A DNA stretch of 42,059 nt from assembly GCA_024635955.1 (NCBI GenBank), contig JAGXHX010000045.1, positions 1-42,059 on the forward strand. The letters run 5' to 3'. The stretch is from Bacillota bacterium. Lineage in GTDB: Bacteria > Bacillota > TC1. Both the position numbers and the translations under genes were made by a program. A model generated the notes under the pieces. It was not told the DNA's origin and ran no database searches. It worked only from the letters and a program-made list of their open reading frames with translations. Position 1 is the first letter of the stretch. Every line of letters begins with the position of its first letter. Shown piece after piece: positions 18,052 to 26,722 of the stretch.

Positions 18052-19371
18052 TTATTCCCACTTTTCTAAATATCCCTCCATTTTAAACTTTCTTATCAAA
18101 CCTTTGGCATTCATATACCTAACCATACCAAATATATCACGCTCGCGCCATGGGCGATCATGTTTGCCAAAACACCAAGCTATTCCAGTATATGAATTAG
18201 GATCAAAACCATCAATTGCATACTTGTTATTCAAATAAATAACGCTTGTGAAAGCTTCCATTGGAGTCGCTGACCATTCTATAATTTTCTTGCCCCAATA
18301 CATTCTCATATAGTTATGCATAATACCACTTTGAACTAATTCATGTTGGGCACTGTTCCAGAAAACATCATGAGTCCTACTACCTTCAAGTTCACTTAAA
18401 TCATAAATATACTCTCTTATATCATCCTTATGTTTGCCCAAAGTATTTATAGCCCAATTAGGTAAGCCAGTATAATCATCATAATTTTTATTATAGTAAA
18501 TAAAATTAAAAGCCAATTCTCTTCTGATAATTAACTCTTCTAAAAAACCAGCAACCTCAACACCTTTACAACTAGATACAATTTTGTATATTTCAATAGG
18601 GCTTATCTGTCCAAAGTGTAAATAGGGACTTAAACCAGATGTCCACTCCTCACTAGGATTATTCCTCATCTGATAATTTTTCAACTTTTCCTTAATAAAA
18701 TATTCTAGTTTCTTCTTTGCTTCTTTCGAGCCACCAATCAAGTCCACTTCCTTACTATCACTTATAGAGAATCTTAAATCTAACTTTAAAATATCAATAT
18801 CAGATTCAGCAATGTTATTAATAGAAGGAAGCTTTACTTCTTCCATTACAAAATCATAGCTTAATAAGCTAATTTCTCTCCAAATTTTCTTTCTTATTGT
18901 TGCTGCTGAATACTCCTCTTTCAAAGAGGCACTTTCTATCGGAACTATTAAATTGCTTTCCAGCTCAACAAAAAGACAATTCAATTTATCTCTAACAGCA
19001 TCAATTTCTTTAATTTCTTCCTTTATATACCCCTTATCGGTAACAACCATACAGGCTAAAGGTGCTATTTTGTCAATTCCTACCTCTCCATTACAATCAC
19101 CAACAATCAGTTTTATACCCCTTGCTTTTAGTCCCTCTTGGACATCAATAAGTCCTTCAAACATAAAATCATTATGTCTTTTATACTGATAATCTCTCTT
19201 AGCTCCAATAAAAACCAGCAAAGGCTTCTTATATTTATTACTCATAAAGATTGCATATTCTAGACTATGATTATATTCACACCTTTGGACATTGATCATC
19301 CAATATATTATGTATGAATTATCTTGCACAGCTAGCTCATTTAAAAACCTTATTCTTTCACTAAACATCAT
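18052..19371 (-). CDS. Deoxyribodipyrimidine photo-lyase, class II
   Basis: YIIYWMINVQRCEYNHSLEYAI; LSPYLHFGQISP; ELAFNFIYYN; C-terminal MHNYMRMYWGKKIIEW, PWRERDIFGMVRYM. Confidence 0.92.
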   Translation of the reverse strand: MMFSERIRFLNELAVQDNSYIIYWMINVQRCEYNHSLEYAIFMSNKYKKPLLVFIGAKRDYQYKRHNDFMFEGLIDVQEGLKARGIKLIVGDCNGEVGIDKIAPLACMVVTDKGYIKEEIKEIDAVRDKLNCLFVELESNLIVPIESASLKEEYSAATIRKKIWREISLLSYDFVMEEVKLPSINNIAESDIDILKLDLRFSISDSKEVDLIGGSKEAKKKLEYFIKEKLKNYQMRNNPSEEWTSGLSPYLHFGQISPIEIYKIVSSCKGVEVAGFLEELIIRRELAFNFIYYNKNYDDYTGLPNWAINTLGKHKDDIREYIYDLSELEGSRTHDVFWNSAQHELVQSGIMHNYMRMYWGKKIIEWSATPMEAFTSVIYLNNKYAIDGFDPNSYTGIAWCFGKHDRPWRERDIFGMVRYMNAKGLIRKFKMEGYLEKWE

Positions 19372-19383
19372 ATCTCTATACCC

Positions 19384-19806
19384 TTATTCTGCTATATACT
19401 TCTTAAATATTTCATAAAAATCTGGATTTATTTTCTTAATAGAAACAGGTACACCCTCTTTATTCAAATAACAATGTGAACTTTCCCCAATCGCTCTTAA
19501 ACCACCCTCTTTAAAATCTATGATTTCATAGTAAATCTTAAATTTATATGGAGTGGCTTCTAATAACTTCAAAGATATTTCAACACTATCGTTAAATCTA
19601 ATCATTCCCTTGTACTCGCAACTAATCTTTAATACAGGACTGATAATTCCATCTTTTTCTAATCGATCATAGCCGTAACCCATCTTTTCTAAAAAATCAA
19701 CTCTAGCTTCTTCAAACCATCTAAAATAGTTTGAATGATGAATAATTCCCATTTGATCAGTTTCATAATATTGTGTTTTATGAATATATTTTGCCATTTG
19801 TTTCAC
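19384..19806 (-). CDS. Acyl-CoA thioesterase, YbgC/FadM-like 4HBT fold
   Basis: YYETDQMGIIHHSNYFRWFEEARVDFLEKMG. Confidence 0.93.
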   Translation of the reverse strand: MKQMAKYIHKTQYYETDQMGIIHHSNYFRWFEEARVDFLEKMGYGYDRLEKDGIISPVLKISCEYKGMIRFNDSVEISLKLLEATPYKFKIYYEIIDFKEGGLRAIGESSHCYLNKEGVPVSIKKINPDFYEIFKKYIAE

Positions 19807-19906
19807 CTACCTTAGTTCATTATATGCTATTTTTCTAATTTGACAATCTAAGTTCTATAAAATACAATGGAAGTGTAAATATCATTTAAAAATTGGAGGT
19901 GTAATT

Positions 19907-20419
19907 ATGGGAGAGAAAGCTGTATCAATAGCAAAACTAGATGTAAAAAAGCTTATTGATATGTTAAACGGAGCACTAGCTGAAGAATGGCTAGCCTATT
20001 ACCAATATTGGATTGGTGCAAGAGTAATGGAAGGTCCTATGCGTAGTGAAGTCGAACCCGAATTACTTCTACATGCAACACAAGAACTTACTCATGCAGA
20101 ATTAGTTGTAAGCAGAATAATTCAACTTGGAGGAACTCCAGTATTAAGTCCAGCAAAATGGTTTGACTTAGCTAGCTGTAGTTATGGAGAACCTAATGAT
20201 CCATATATTGAAGAAATTCTAAAACAAAATCTTGAAGGTGAACGTTGTGCAATTCAAAGGTATGAAGAAATTGCGGATTTTACCAACAATAAAGATTATG
20301 TAACATATCAAATGGCCATTACAATTCTAAATGATGAATTGGAACATGAGCATGATATAGAGGATTTCTTAAAAGATTTAAACAGAATGAAAGAAGAATT
20401 TAAAAAACTAAGACTATAA
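19907..20419 (+). CDS. Ferritin-like (Dps/bacterioferritin-related) protein
   Basis: LNGALAEEWLAYYQYWIG, HATQELTHAELV, LNDELEHEHDIEDFL. Confidence 0.85.
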   Translation: MGEKAVSIAKLDVKKLIDMLNGALAEEWLAYYQYWIGARVMEGPMRSEVEPELLLHATQELTHAELVVSRIIQLGGTPVLSPAKWFDLASCSYGEPNDPYIEEILKQNLEGERCAIQRYEEIADFTNNKDYVTYQMAITILNDELEHEHDIEDFLKDLNRMKEEFKKLRL

Positions 20420-20423
20420 TTTT

Positions 20424-20451
20424 AGACCAGGGATGAACCCTGGTCTTTTTA
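20424..20451 (+). terminator. Intrinsic terminator
   Basis: agaccaggg-atga-accctggtctttttaatt. Confidence 0.9.
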
Positions 20452-20482
20452 ATTGTTTATGTTATTGATGATAAAAATTAAC

Positions 20483-20544
20483 AGGAATAATATCTGAATA
20501 TTTTATATTTTTCCCTTGATATTGTTCCTCATGAGTGATATATT
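20483..20544 (+). promoter_or_regulatory. Promoter with overlapping 12-bp inverted repeat upstream of fic
   Basis: aggaataatatc (20483-20494) / gatattgttcct (20518-20529), one mismatch (wobble); -35 TTGATA 20516-20521, N17, -10 TATATT 20539-20544. Confidence 0.65.
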
Positions 20545-20578
20545 ACAGTTAATGAATATTTTGAACGGAGGTGTGCCA

Positions 20579-21454
20579 ATGAACAATATTAAAGTTGCTG
20601 CAGCAGCAAAAAAATGGGGTCTTTCTGATCGTAGAGTTCGTGTGCTTTGTCAAGAAGCTAAAATTGAAGGTGTCACCAAAATTGGTGGCATTTATTTAAT
20701 TCCGGAAAATGCAGTTAAACCAGCTGACAACAGACGTTTAAAGGGCAAAATCATACCAACGGCCTATAAGTCTCTCTTTGCTAAAATCGATTCCCTTAAA
20801 GAAAAGAATCGGGATAAACAGATAAGAGCTGACTTCCAAGTAGACTTTATTTATAATTCAAATGCCCTAGTAGGTAATACCTTAACTAAAGAAGAAACAG
20901 CTTTGGTACTTGGTGGTAAAACTATTGATAAAAAATCACTCAAGGATCATTTAGAAACTGTTGGTGCCAGAGATGCCTACTCATACATGTTGGAGCTTGT
21001 ATCAAAGAAAGCTGTTTTAAACGAAGAACTCATCAAAAAGCTACACTCTCTAGTTTTATTAGATAAACCTATATACAAGGGTGTTTACAGACATGTGCCA
21101 GTTAAAGTTTTAGGCGCATTTCATATTCCACCTGAAGCTTATAAAATAGGTAATAAAATTGTTAAGTTACTAGATGAGTTTTCTAAAAGCAAAGCTCATC
21201 CAATTGAGAAGGTGGCCTATTTTTTAGTAAAGTTTGAAGGAATTCATCCTTTCTTTAATGGAAATAGTAGAACTGCCAGGATAATTTTAAATATGAATTT
21301 AATGGAAAATGGCTATTTGCCTATAATAATAAAAAAGAATGATAAACTAAGATATTATGAATGTATAGATAGTTTCTCCAGAGATTCTACAACTGAACCT
21401 ATGATCAAGTTGATAGCTGAACGTTTAGAAGATGAATACAATGCTATATCCTAA
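20579..21454 (+). CDS. HTH-Fic domain protein with degenerate Fic motif
   Basis: N-terminal HTH AAAKKWGLSDRRVRVLCQEAKI; Fic core FEGIHPFFNGNSRTARIILN; RBS cggaggtg; ORF start at 20516 lies in the promoter. Confidence 0.9.
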   Translation: MNNIKVAAAAKKWGLSDRRVRVLCQEAKIEGVTKIGGIYLIPENAVKPADNRRLKGKIIPTAYKSLFAKIDSLKEKNRDKQIRADFQVDFIYNSNALVGNTLTKEETALVLGGKTIDKKSLKDHLETVGARDAYSYMLELVSKKAVLNEELIKKLHSLVLLDKPIYKGVYRHVPVKVLGAFHIPPEAYKIGNKIVKLLDEFSKSKAHPIEKVAYFLVKFEGIHPFFNGNSRTARIILNMNLMENGYLPIIIKKNDKLRYYECIDSFSRDSTTEPMIKLIAERLEDEYNAIS

Positions 21455-21501
21455 GGTTTAATTCAAACTAAACCTTGTAATTATTGTTTTAAAAAAGAGG
21501 A

Positions 21502-21532
21502 AAAAGGAGCAACAACTGTTGCTCCTTTTTCT
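21502..21532. terminator. Intrinsic terminator
   Basis: aaaaaggagcaaca-ac-tgttgctcctttttc. Confidence 0.88.
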
Positions 21533-21554
21533 GTTCAATAAAAACTATATTTCA

Positions 21555-21833
21555 TTATTTAATTTCTTTATGCTCTTCGCTGTTTTTAGGATTTTTGTTA
21601 GTAAGAAACAAGGCAATGCCCACAATTATAACATTGGCAATTGATCCTAATAAACTTTTTATTTGATATACCTCTATTCCTTTATTATATGGGTCAACGT
21701 AAGGATCAGCAATAATCAAATCGATAATACTACTTGCTGTAAATACTATAGCTGCAACAAACCAAATCAATAAAATACCGTTAACAATCTTAAAAATCAA
21801 TTCTTTCTCTTTTGTAAATAAGTTCATAAGCAT
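21555..21833 (-). CDS. Small two-TM membrane protein, paralog B
   Basis: MNLFTKEKELIFKIVNGILLIWFVAAIVFTASSIIDLI; close paralog of the adjacent ORF. Confidence 0.75.
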   Translation of the reverse strand: MLMNLFTKEKELIFKIVNGILLIWFVAAIVFTASSIIDLIIADPYVDPYNKGIEVYQIKSLLGSIANVIIVGIALFLTNKNPKNSEEHKEIK

Positions 21834-21843
21834 CTCTCCCTTT

Positions 21844-22170
21844 TCACTTTTTTTTATTTAATACATAAATAGTTCCACCAACAATTACAATGTTAGCCAT
21901 TCCAATTAGCATGCTTTTTAAAGCTTGAACATCACGGCTTGCATATTGTTGGTTATACATGTTTTCCATTTCTACTTCAGATAGTTTATCATTGACTGGA
22001 TAGTTTTTAATTTCTGTTTGTCTATATTCTTGATAGGTAGGTACATTGTCCTTTACAATCAGATCAATTGCACTATTAGCAGTCAATACAACTGCAGCAA
22101 TAAACCATATTAAAAATATTCCATTTACTATTTTAAAGATAAGTTCTTTGTCTTTGGAAAATAAATTCAT
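21844..22170 (-). CDS. Small two-TM membrane protein, paralog A
   Basis: MNLFSKDKELIFKIVNGIFLIWFIAAVVLTANSAIDLI. Confidence 0.75.
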   Translation of the reverse strand: MNLFSKDKELIFKIVNGIFLIWFIAAVVLTANSAIDLIVKDNVPTYQEYRQTEIKNYPVNDKLSEVEMENMYNQQYASRDVQALKSMLIGMANIVIVGGTIYVLNKKK

Positions 22171-22213
22171 TACAGCACCTCCATTTAATATGTTACTATT
22201 GTATCAATTAATA

Positions 22214-23047
22214 TTATTTAATAAAAGTACCTTCATCAAGTTCTTTAAAGGCCAGATTCAGTTCTTCCTTTGTATTCATAACAATTGGTCCACCCCAAGC
22301 TATTGGGTCCTTTAAAGGAAGACCTTCAAGTAGTATAAACCTTATGCCTTTATCTCCACTTACTATCTCTAATAAATCTCCATGATTTAATAGTGCACAA
22401 TTATGTTCTTCAATAAAATCACTTCCTATAGTAGCACTACCTTCAATAATATATATAAATTGATTAAGATTTTTATCAGATCTATATTCCCATAAACAAC
22501 TTTCATTCATAATGACATCTAAATAATTAATATTAACATAATCAGATTGTAAAGCTCCATCCACTTCTTTATATTTACCAGCAATAACCTTAACCAAAGC
22601 CTTTTCTTCTTCATTTTTTGGTATTTTGTCTGTTTCTATACCGTTATATTTTGGTTTTGTCATCTTTTTGTTTTTTGGTAGATTAACCCATAACTGCAAT
22701 CCTCTAAGCCTTGGTGAAACCATAGGCATTTCTTGATGAATTATTCCAGAACCTGCTGTCATCCATTGACACTCTCCAGCTTTAATAAATCCCTTATTAC
22801 CTATATTGTCTCCATGTTCTATGCTCCCATCAAGTAGATAAGTTACTGTTTCAATCCCTCTATGAGGATGCCAGGGAAATCCTTTAATATAGTCCTCACT
22901 GTTAGTTGAATCAAAAGCATCCAACATTAAAAATGGGTCTAGCTCTTTAGTATCTCCAAAGCCAAAGACTCTTATTAGCTTTACTCCTGCTCCATCGATT
23001 GCATTTCTACCTTTAAATATTTTTTTCACTGTTCTTTCTTCTGACAT
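22214..23047 (-). CDS. Pirin family protein
   Basis: FPWHPHRGIETVTYLLDGSIEHGDNIGNKGFIKAGECQWMTAGSGIIHQEMP; start set at MSEERTVKK. Confidence 0.95.
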   Translation of the reverse strand: MSEERTVKKIFKGRNAIDGAGVKLIRVFGFGDTKELDPFLMLDAFDSTNSEDYIKGFPWHPHRGIETVTYLLDGSIEHGDNIGNKGFIKAGECQWMTAGSGIIHQEMPMVSPRLRGLQLWVNLPKNKKMTKPKYNGIETDKIPKNEEEKALVKVIAGKYKEVDGALQSDYVNINYLDVIMNESCLWEYRSDKNLNQFIYIIEGSATIGSDFIEEHNCALLNHGDLLEIVSGDKGIRFILLEGLPLKDPIAWGGPIVMNTKEELNLAFKELDEGTFIK

Positions 23048-23049
23048 TT

Positions 23050-24894
23050 TTATAGCCCCTTTCTTCTTAATAGCCTTAATGAGTTTAATACAGCAATAAT
23101 AGTTACACCTACATCTGCAAAAACAGCCATCCATAAGCTAGCAAGCCCCACTGCACTAAAAATTAAGACAATAACCTTAATACTAATCGCAAATATAATA
23201 TTAGCTGTAGCTACAAGAACAGTTCTTTTTGCTAATTTTATTGCAACTCCTACCTTTATAGGTTCATCTTCCATTATTACAATATCTGCTGCCTCTATGG
23301 CCGCATCTCTACCAAGACCTCCCATAGCTATCCCAATATCTGCTCTTGCTAAAACTGGAGCATCGTTTATTCCATCACCTACAAATACAGTTTTGCCTTT
23401 TTTATTCCGATGTACCATAATATGTTCTAATTGATTCAGTTTATCAATTGGCATTAAATCAGCTTTATAATTTAGAATTCCTAATTCATCAGCAGTTTTT
23501 TTAGCAGATGTATTTGAATCACCAGTTAGCATGATAATTTTAGAAACACCAATTTCTCTTAAATTTTCAATTGCTTTTTTAGAATCTGCTTTTAATTCAT
23601 CTGCTATTGTTATGTATCCTGCATATTTTCCATCTATACCAATATGTACTATAGTTCTTTCTTCATCTGTTTCATCTGCCTCAATTTGTTCCTGATTCAT
23701 AAGTTTCATATTGCCTATAGTAACAATTTTATCATCAACTTTGGCAATCACTCCAAGACCTGCTAACTCATTTACTTCTGTAATTCTAGTTTCAATAATC
23801 TCGGCACCATAAGCTCTTTTTAGTGATTGGGATATTGGATGACTAGAATGAACCTCTCCATAAGCAGCTAATTCCAGCATCTCACTTTTATTAAAATTAT
23901 TAAAAGTTACAATCTTTTGAACCTCAAAAACCCCTTTAGTAAGAGTGCCAGTTTTATCAAAAACTACATTTTCAACTTTAGCCAATGCTTCTAAATAGTT
24001 ACTACCTTTTATTAGAATACCCTCTTTTGAAGCAGTTCCTATTCCAGCAAAAAAACTAAGTGGTATTGATACAACAAGTGCACATGGGCAAGAAACTACT
24101 AAAAATGCCAGGGCTCTGTAAAGCCAAGTGTTTAAAGTTGACAACCCTAGAATAGCTGTAGGTATAACAACTATTGCCAGACCTATGCCAACTACTATCG
24201 GAGTATAGTATCTAGCAAATTTTGTTATAAATTTTTCCTGAGTTGATTTTTTATTACTGGCATTTTCAACCAATTCTAGGATTCTACTAACTGCAGATTG
24301 TCCAAAAGTATTTGTTGTTTTAACTACTAGTACTCCACTTAAATTTATACAACCACTTAGTAATTCTGAACCAGGTGAAACTTCTTTTGGCAGTGTTTCT
24401 CCTGTAAGAGCTGATGTATCAATATAGGATAAACCTTCAGTAATTATTCCATCAAGTGGTATTCTTTCTCCAGGTTTTATTAAAATGAAACTTCCAATTT
24501 CAATATCTTGGGGGTCTGTAATTTTGATTCCATTTTCAGTTTTAAGGTTGGCATGATCTGCTTTTAATTCCATTAAACTTGTTATTGATCTTTTTGATTT
24601 ATCAACAGCATAATCTTGGAAGTACTCCCCTATTTGATAAAATAGCATAATCGCAATTGCTTCTGGATATGCTTTTATATAAAAGGCACCTAATGTTGCA
24701 ATTGACATTAAGAAATTTTCGTCCAGGAAGTTTCCAGGTCTAATATTCCTTATTGCTTTTAAAAGAATTGTGCCACCAACTACTAGATAACTTATTATAA
24801 ATAGTATAATTTGTAATGGTGTTTCAGGTTTCAGAAAAAATGTAGGAATATAAAGTAATGTTGCTAAGATTATTTGTATAAGTTTTCTATTCAT
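23050..24894 (-). CDS. Heavy-metal (Cd/Zn/Pb-type) P1B ATPase without its own HMA domain
   Basis: SCPCALVVSIPLSFFAGIG, DKTGTLTKG, HSSHPISQSL, GDGINDAPVLARADIGIAMG; C-terminal FADVGVTIIAVLNSLRLL. Confidence 0.95.
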   Translation of the reverse strand: MNRKLIQIILATLLYIPTFFLKPETPLQIILFIISYLVVGGTILLKAIRNIRPGNFLDENFLMSIATLGAFYIKAYPEAIAIMLFYQIGEYFQDYAVDKSKRSITSLMELKADHANLKTENGIKITDPQDIEIGSFILIKPGERIPLDGIITEGLSYIDTSALTGETLPKEVSPGSELLSGCINLSGVLVVKTTNTFGQSAVSRILELVENASNKKSTQEKFITKFARYYTPIVVGIGLAIVVIPTAILGLSTLNTWLYRALAFLVVSCPCALVVSIPLSFFAGIGTASKEGILIKGSNYLEALAKVENVVFDKTGTLTKGVFEVQKIVTFNNFNKSEMLELAAYGEVHSSHPISQSLKRAYGAEIIETRITEVNELAGLGVIAKVDDKIVTIGNMKLMNQEQIEADETDEERTIVHIGIDGKYAGYITIADELKADSKKAIENLREIGVSKIIMLTGDSNTSAKKTADELGILNYKADLMPIDKLNQLEHIMVHRNKKGKTVFVGDGINDAPVLARADIGIAMGGLGRDAAIEAADIVIMEDEPIKVGVAIKLAKRTVLVATANIIFAISIKVIVLIFSAVGLASLWMAVFADVGVTIIAVLNSLRLLRRKGL

Positions 24895-24899
24895 TCTGC

Positions 24900-25130
24900 T
24901 TATACCTTGGTTATATTTACTTGTGGTTCAATTTTTTTGATTATTTTTTCTGCTTCTTTTTCAATTTCTAAACTGGTTTCTTCTAAATCATCTATTGTTT
25001 CTATTATAAGTTTTCCAGCAAAGAAGTTTACTGTTGCTTCTGTAACTCCTTTTAGGCCTGATATTTTTCTTTCTATTTTAGCTGAACAGTTAGCACAGCC
25101 TAAATTTTCTAATCTATATATTTTAGTCAT
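24900..25130 (-). CDS. Stand-alone heavy-metal-associated (HMA) protein
   Basis: MTKIYRLENLGCANCSAKIERKISGLKGVTEATVNFFAGKLIIE; GxxCxxC; start after AGAGG. Confidence 0.9.
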   Translation of the reverse strand: MTKIYRLENLGCANCSAKIERKISGLKGVTEATVNFFAGKLIIETIDDLEETSLEIEKEAEKIIKKIEPQVNITKV

Positions 25131-25134
25131 GGTT

Positions 25135-25506
25135 CTAGCCTCTTCTTTCTTTAATATGTTCATAGCCTTTTTCAAATATTTGTTTTACATGATCGTCTGC
25201 TAGGGAATAGTAGACTACCTTACCTTCTTTTCTGAATTTAACTAGTCTGGCTTCTCTTAGTGCTCTAAGTTGATGTGATATTGCTGATTTTGTCATGTTT
25301 AAAAGTACTGCAAGGTCACATACGCATAGTTCTTGTTCGTCAAGGGCTCACATTAGTTTTACTCTAGTGCTGTCTCCTAGTACCTTGAAGAAATCTGCTA
25401 GCTCATAAAGTTGTTCTTCTAAGGGCATTTTTAGTCTGGCTTCTTCTACTACTTCTGCATGTATAACTTCACAATCGCAGATAATATCTTTTTTCTTATT
25501 TATCAA
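25135..25506 (-). pseudogene. ArsR/CadC/SmtB-family metalloregulator interrupted by in-frame TGA
   Basis: Manual minus-strand translation (from ATG 25521): [130 protein letters not shown] at 25348-25350. GGAGG favours the TTG start at 25506. Confidence 0.92.
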
Positions 25507-25524
25507 TTTTAAATCCTCCATTAG

Positions 25525-25582
25525 TTGAATAGGTATTCAATCATCTTACTTTATTATAGTTGAGCAGTCATTCAATTGTCAA
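25525..25582 (-). promoter_or_regulatory. Consensus promoter with two ArsR-like dyads
   Basis: Minus strand TTGACA (25577-25582)-N18-TATAAT (25553-25558); TTGAATG-AC-TGCTCAA in the spacer (25560-25575); TTGAATA-CC-TATTCAA 25525-25540. Confidence 0.75.
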
Positions 25583-25697
25583 GAAATAAGTAAAATTGAT
25601 ATTCTTGTTATTTTACTCCAAATTATATACCAACTATTTATTAAATATGTTATAAATTAAATATAATGGTTAATAAATAAATAAACCTTTATAAAAG

Positions 25698-25751
25698 TTT
25701 ACATGAATTTAACATAAACAAAATGTTAACAAAACATATGCTCTATATAAT
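25698..25751 (+). promoter_or_regulatory. PhoP-box-like repeats and -10 of pst operon
   Basis: TTTACA 25698-25703, TTAACA 25709-25714 (11-bp period), TTAACA 25726-25731, TATAAT 25746-25751. Confidence 0.6.
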
Positions 25752-25762
25752 GTAGACATAAC

Positions 25763-26707
25763 ATGAAATCGAGAGGAGAAATGGAATTGAAAAAAATTAC
25801 AAAAAAGATTATAACAATCATGGCATTAACTTTAGTAACACCACTAGTCTTAACAGCATGTGGACAATCCGGACAATCTGGACAGTCACTAACAGGTGAG
25901 ATAAAAATTGATGGTTCTTCAACTGTCTTCCCAATAACTGAAGCGGTAGCAGAAGAATTTACAGCCCAAAACCCTGACATTAAAATACCAGTAGGAGTAT
26001 CTGGAACTGGCGGAGGTTTTAAAAAATTCGCAATTGGAGAAACTGATATTTCAGACGCATCTAGACCAATCAAAGATGAAGAAGCTGCAATGGCCAAAGA
26101 AAATGGAATTGACTTTACAAAATATACAGTAGCCTATGATGGAATTACTATGGTTGTAAACAAAGAAAACACTTGGGTTAAGAACTTAACAACCGAAGAG
26201 CTAAAAATGATTTGGGCACCAGATAGCAAGGTAACAACTTGGAAAGATATCAGACCAGAATGGCCAAATGATGAAATTAAATTTTATGCACCAGGTACTG
26301 ATTCAGGAACATTCGACTACTTTACAGAAGAAATAAATGGAAAAAGTGGTGCAATCAGACATGACTTTACTGGTAGCGAAGATGATAACGTCTTAGTTCA
26401 AGGTATAGCTGGAGATAAAAATGCAATTGGTTTCTTTGGATTTGCCTACTATGAAGAGAATACAAATAAACTTAATCTAGTAGCAGTAAACGATGTTAAA
26501 CCATCACTTGATACAATAAAAGATGGATCATACGCTCCATTATCAAGACCACTTTTCATCTATGTGAATAATAAATCACTAGATAAAACTGAAGTACACG
26601 CTTTCGTTAAATTCTATATAGAAAATGCAAAGGATTTAGTTAAAGAAGTTGGTTACATACCACTACCTGATAAAATGTATACAGATCAATTAAATCTGTT
26701 GAAATAA
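25763..26707 (+). CDS. pstS: Phosphate ABC transporter substrate-binding protein PstS
   Basis: Lipobox [55 protein letters not shown]. Confidence 0.95.
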   Translation: MKSRGEMELKKITKKIITIMALTLVTPLVLTACGQSGQSGQSLTGEIKIDGSSTVFPITEAVAEEFTAQNPDIKIPVGVSGTGGGFKKFAIGETDISDASRPIKDEEAAMAKENGIDFTKYTVAYDGITMVVNKENTWVKNLTTEELKMIWAPDSKVTTWKDIRPEWPNDEIKFYAPGTDSGTFDYFTEEINGKSGAIRHDFTGSEDDNVLVQGIAGDKNAIGFFGFAYYEENTNKLNLVAVNDVKPSLDTIKDGSYAPLSRPLFIYVNNKSLDKTEVHAFVKFYIENAKDLVKEVGYIPLPDKMYTDQLNLLK

Positions 26708-26722
26708 ATTATCAAGGCAGTC

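Noticed and set aside
20516-20578. Extended N-terminus of the Fic ORF (MILFLMSDILQLMNILNGGVP)
   Set aside because: This segment contains the -35/-10 and the RBS cggaggtg; the true start is at 20579-20581
24874-25203. 109-aa plus-strand ORF over the HMA gene
   Set aside because: Antisense to the GCANC HMA protein, low-complexity hydrophobic translation
25348-25350. Genetic code reassignment (TGA as Trp) to explain the arsR stop
   Set aside because: TGA appears as a normal terminator in tight ATGA overlaps (e.g. 714-717), and Trp is encoded by TGG throughout
25864-25890. Short GGACAATC-type repeat in pstS (GQSGQSGQS)
   Set aside because: Only three short units in the flexible lipoprotein linker; not a CRISPR or regulatory array
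25726-26097. ORF antisense to pstS
   Set aside because: PstS on the plus strand is clear; the antisense ORF is composition-driven
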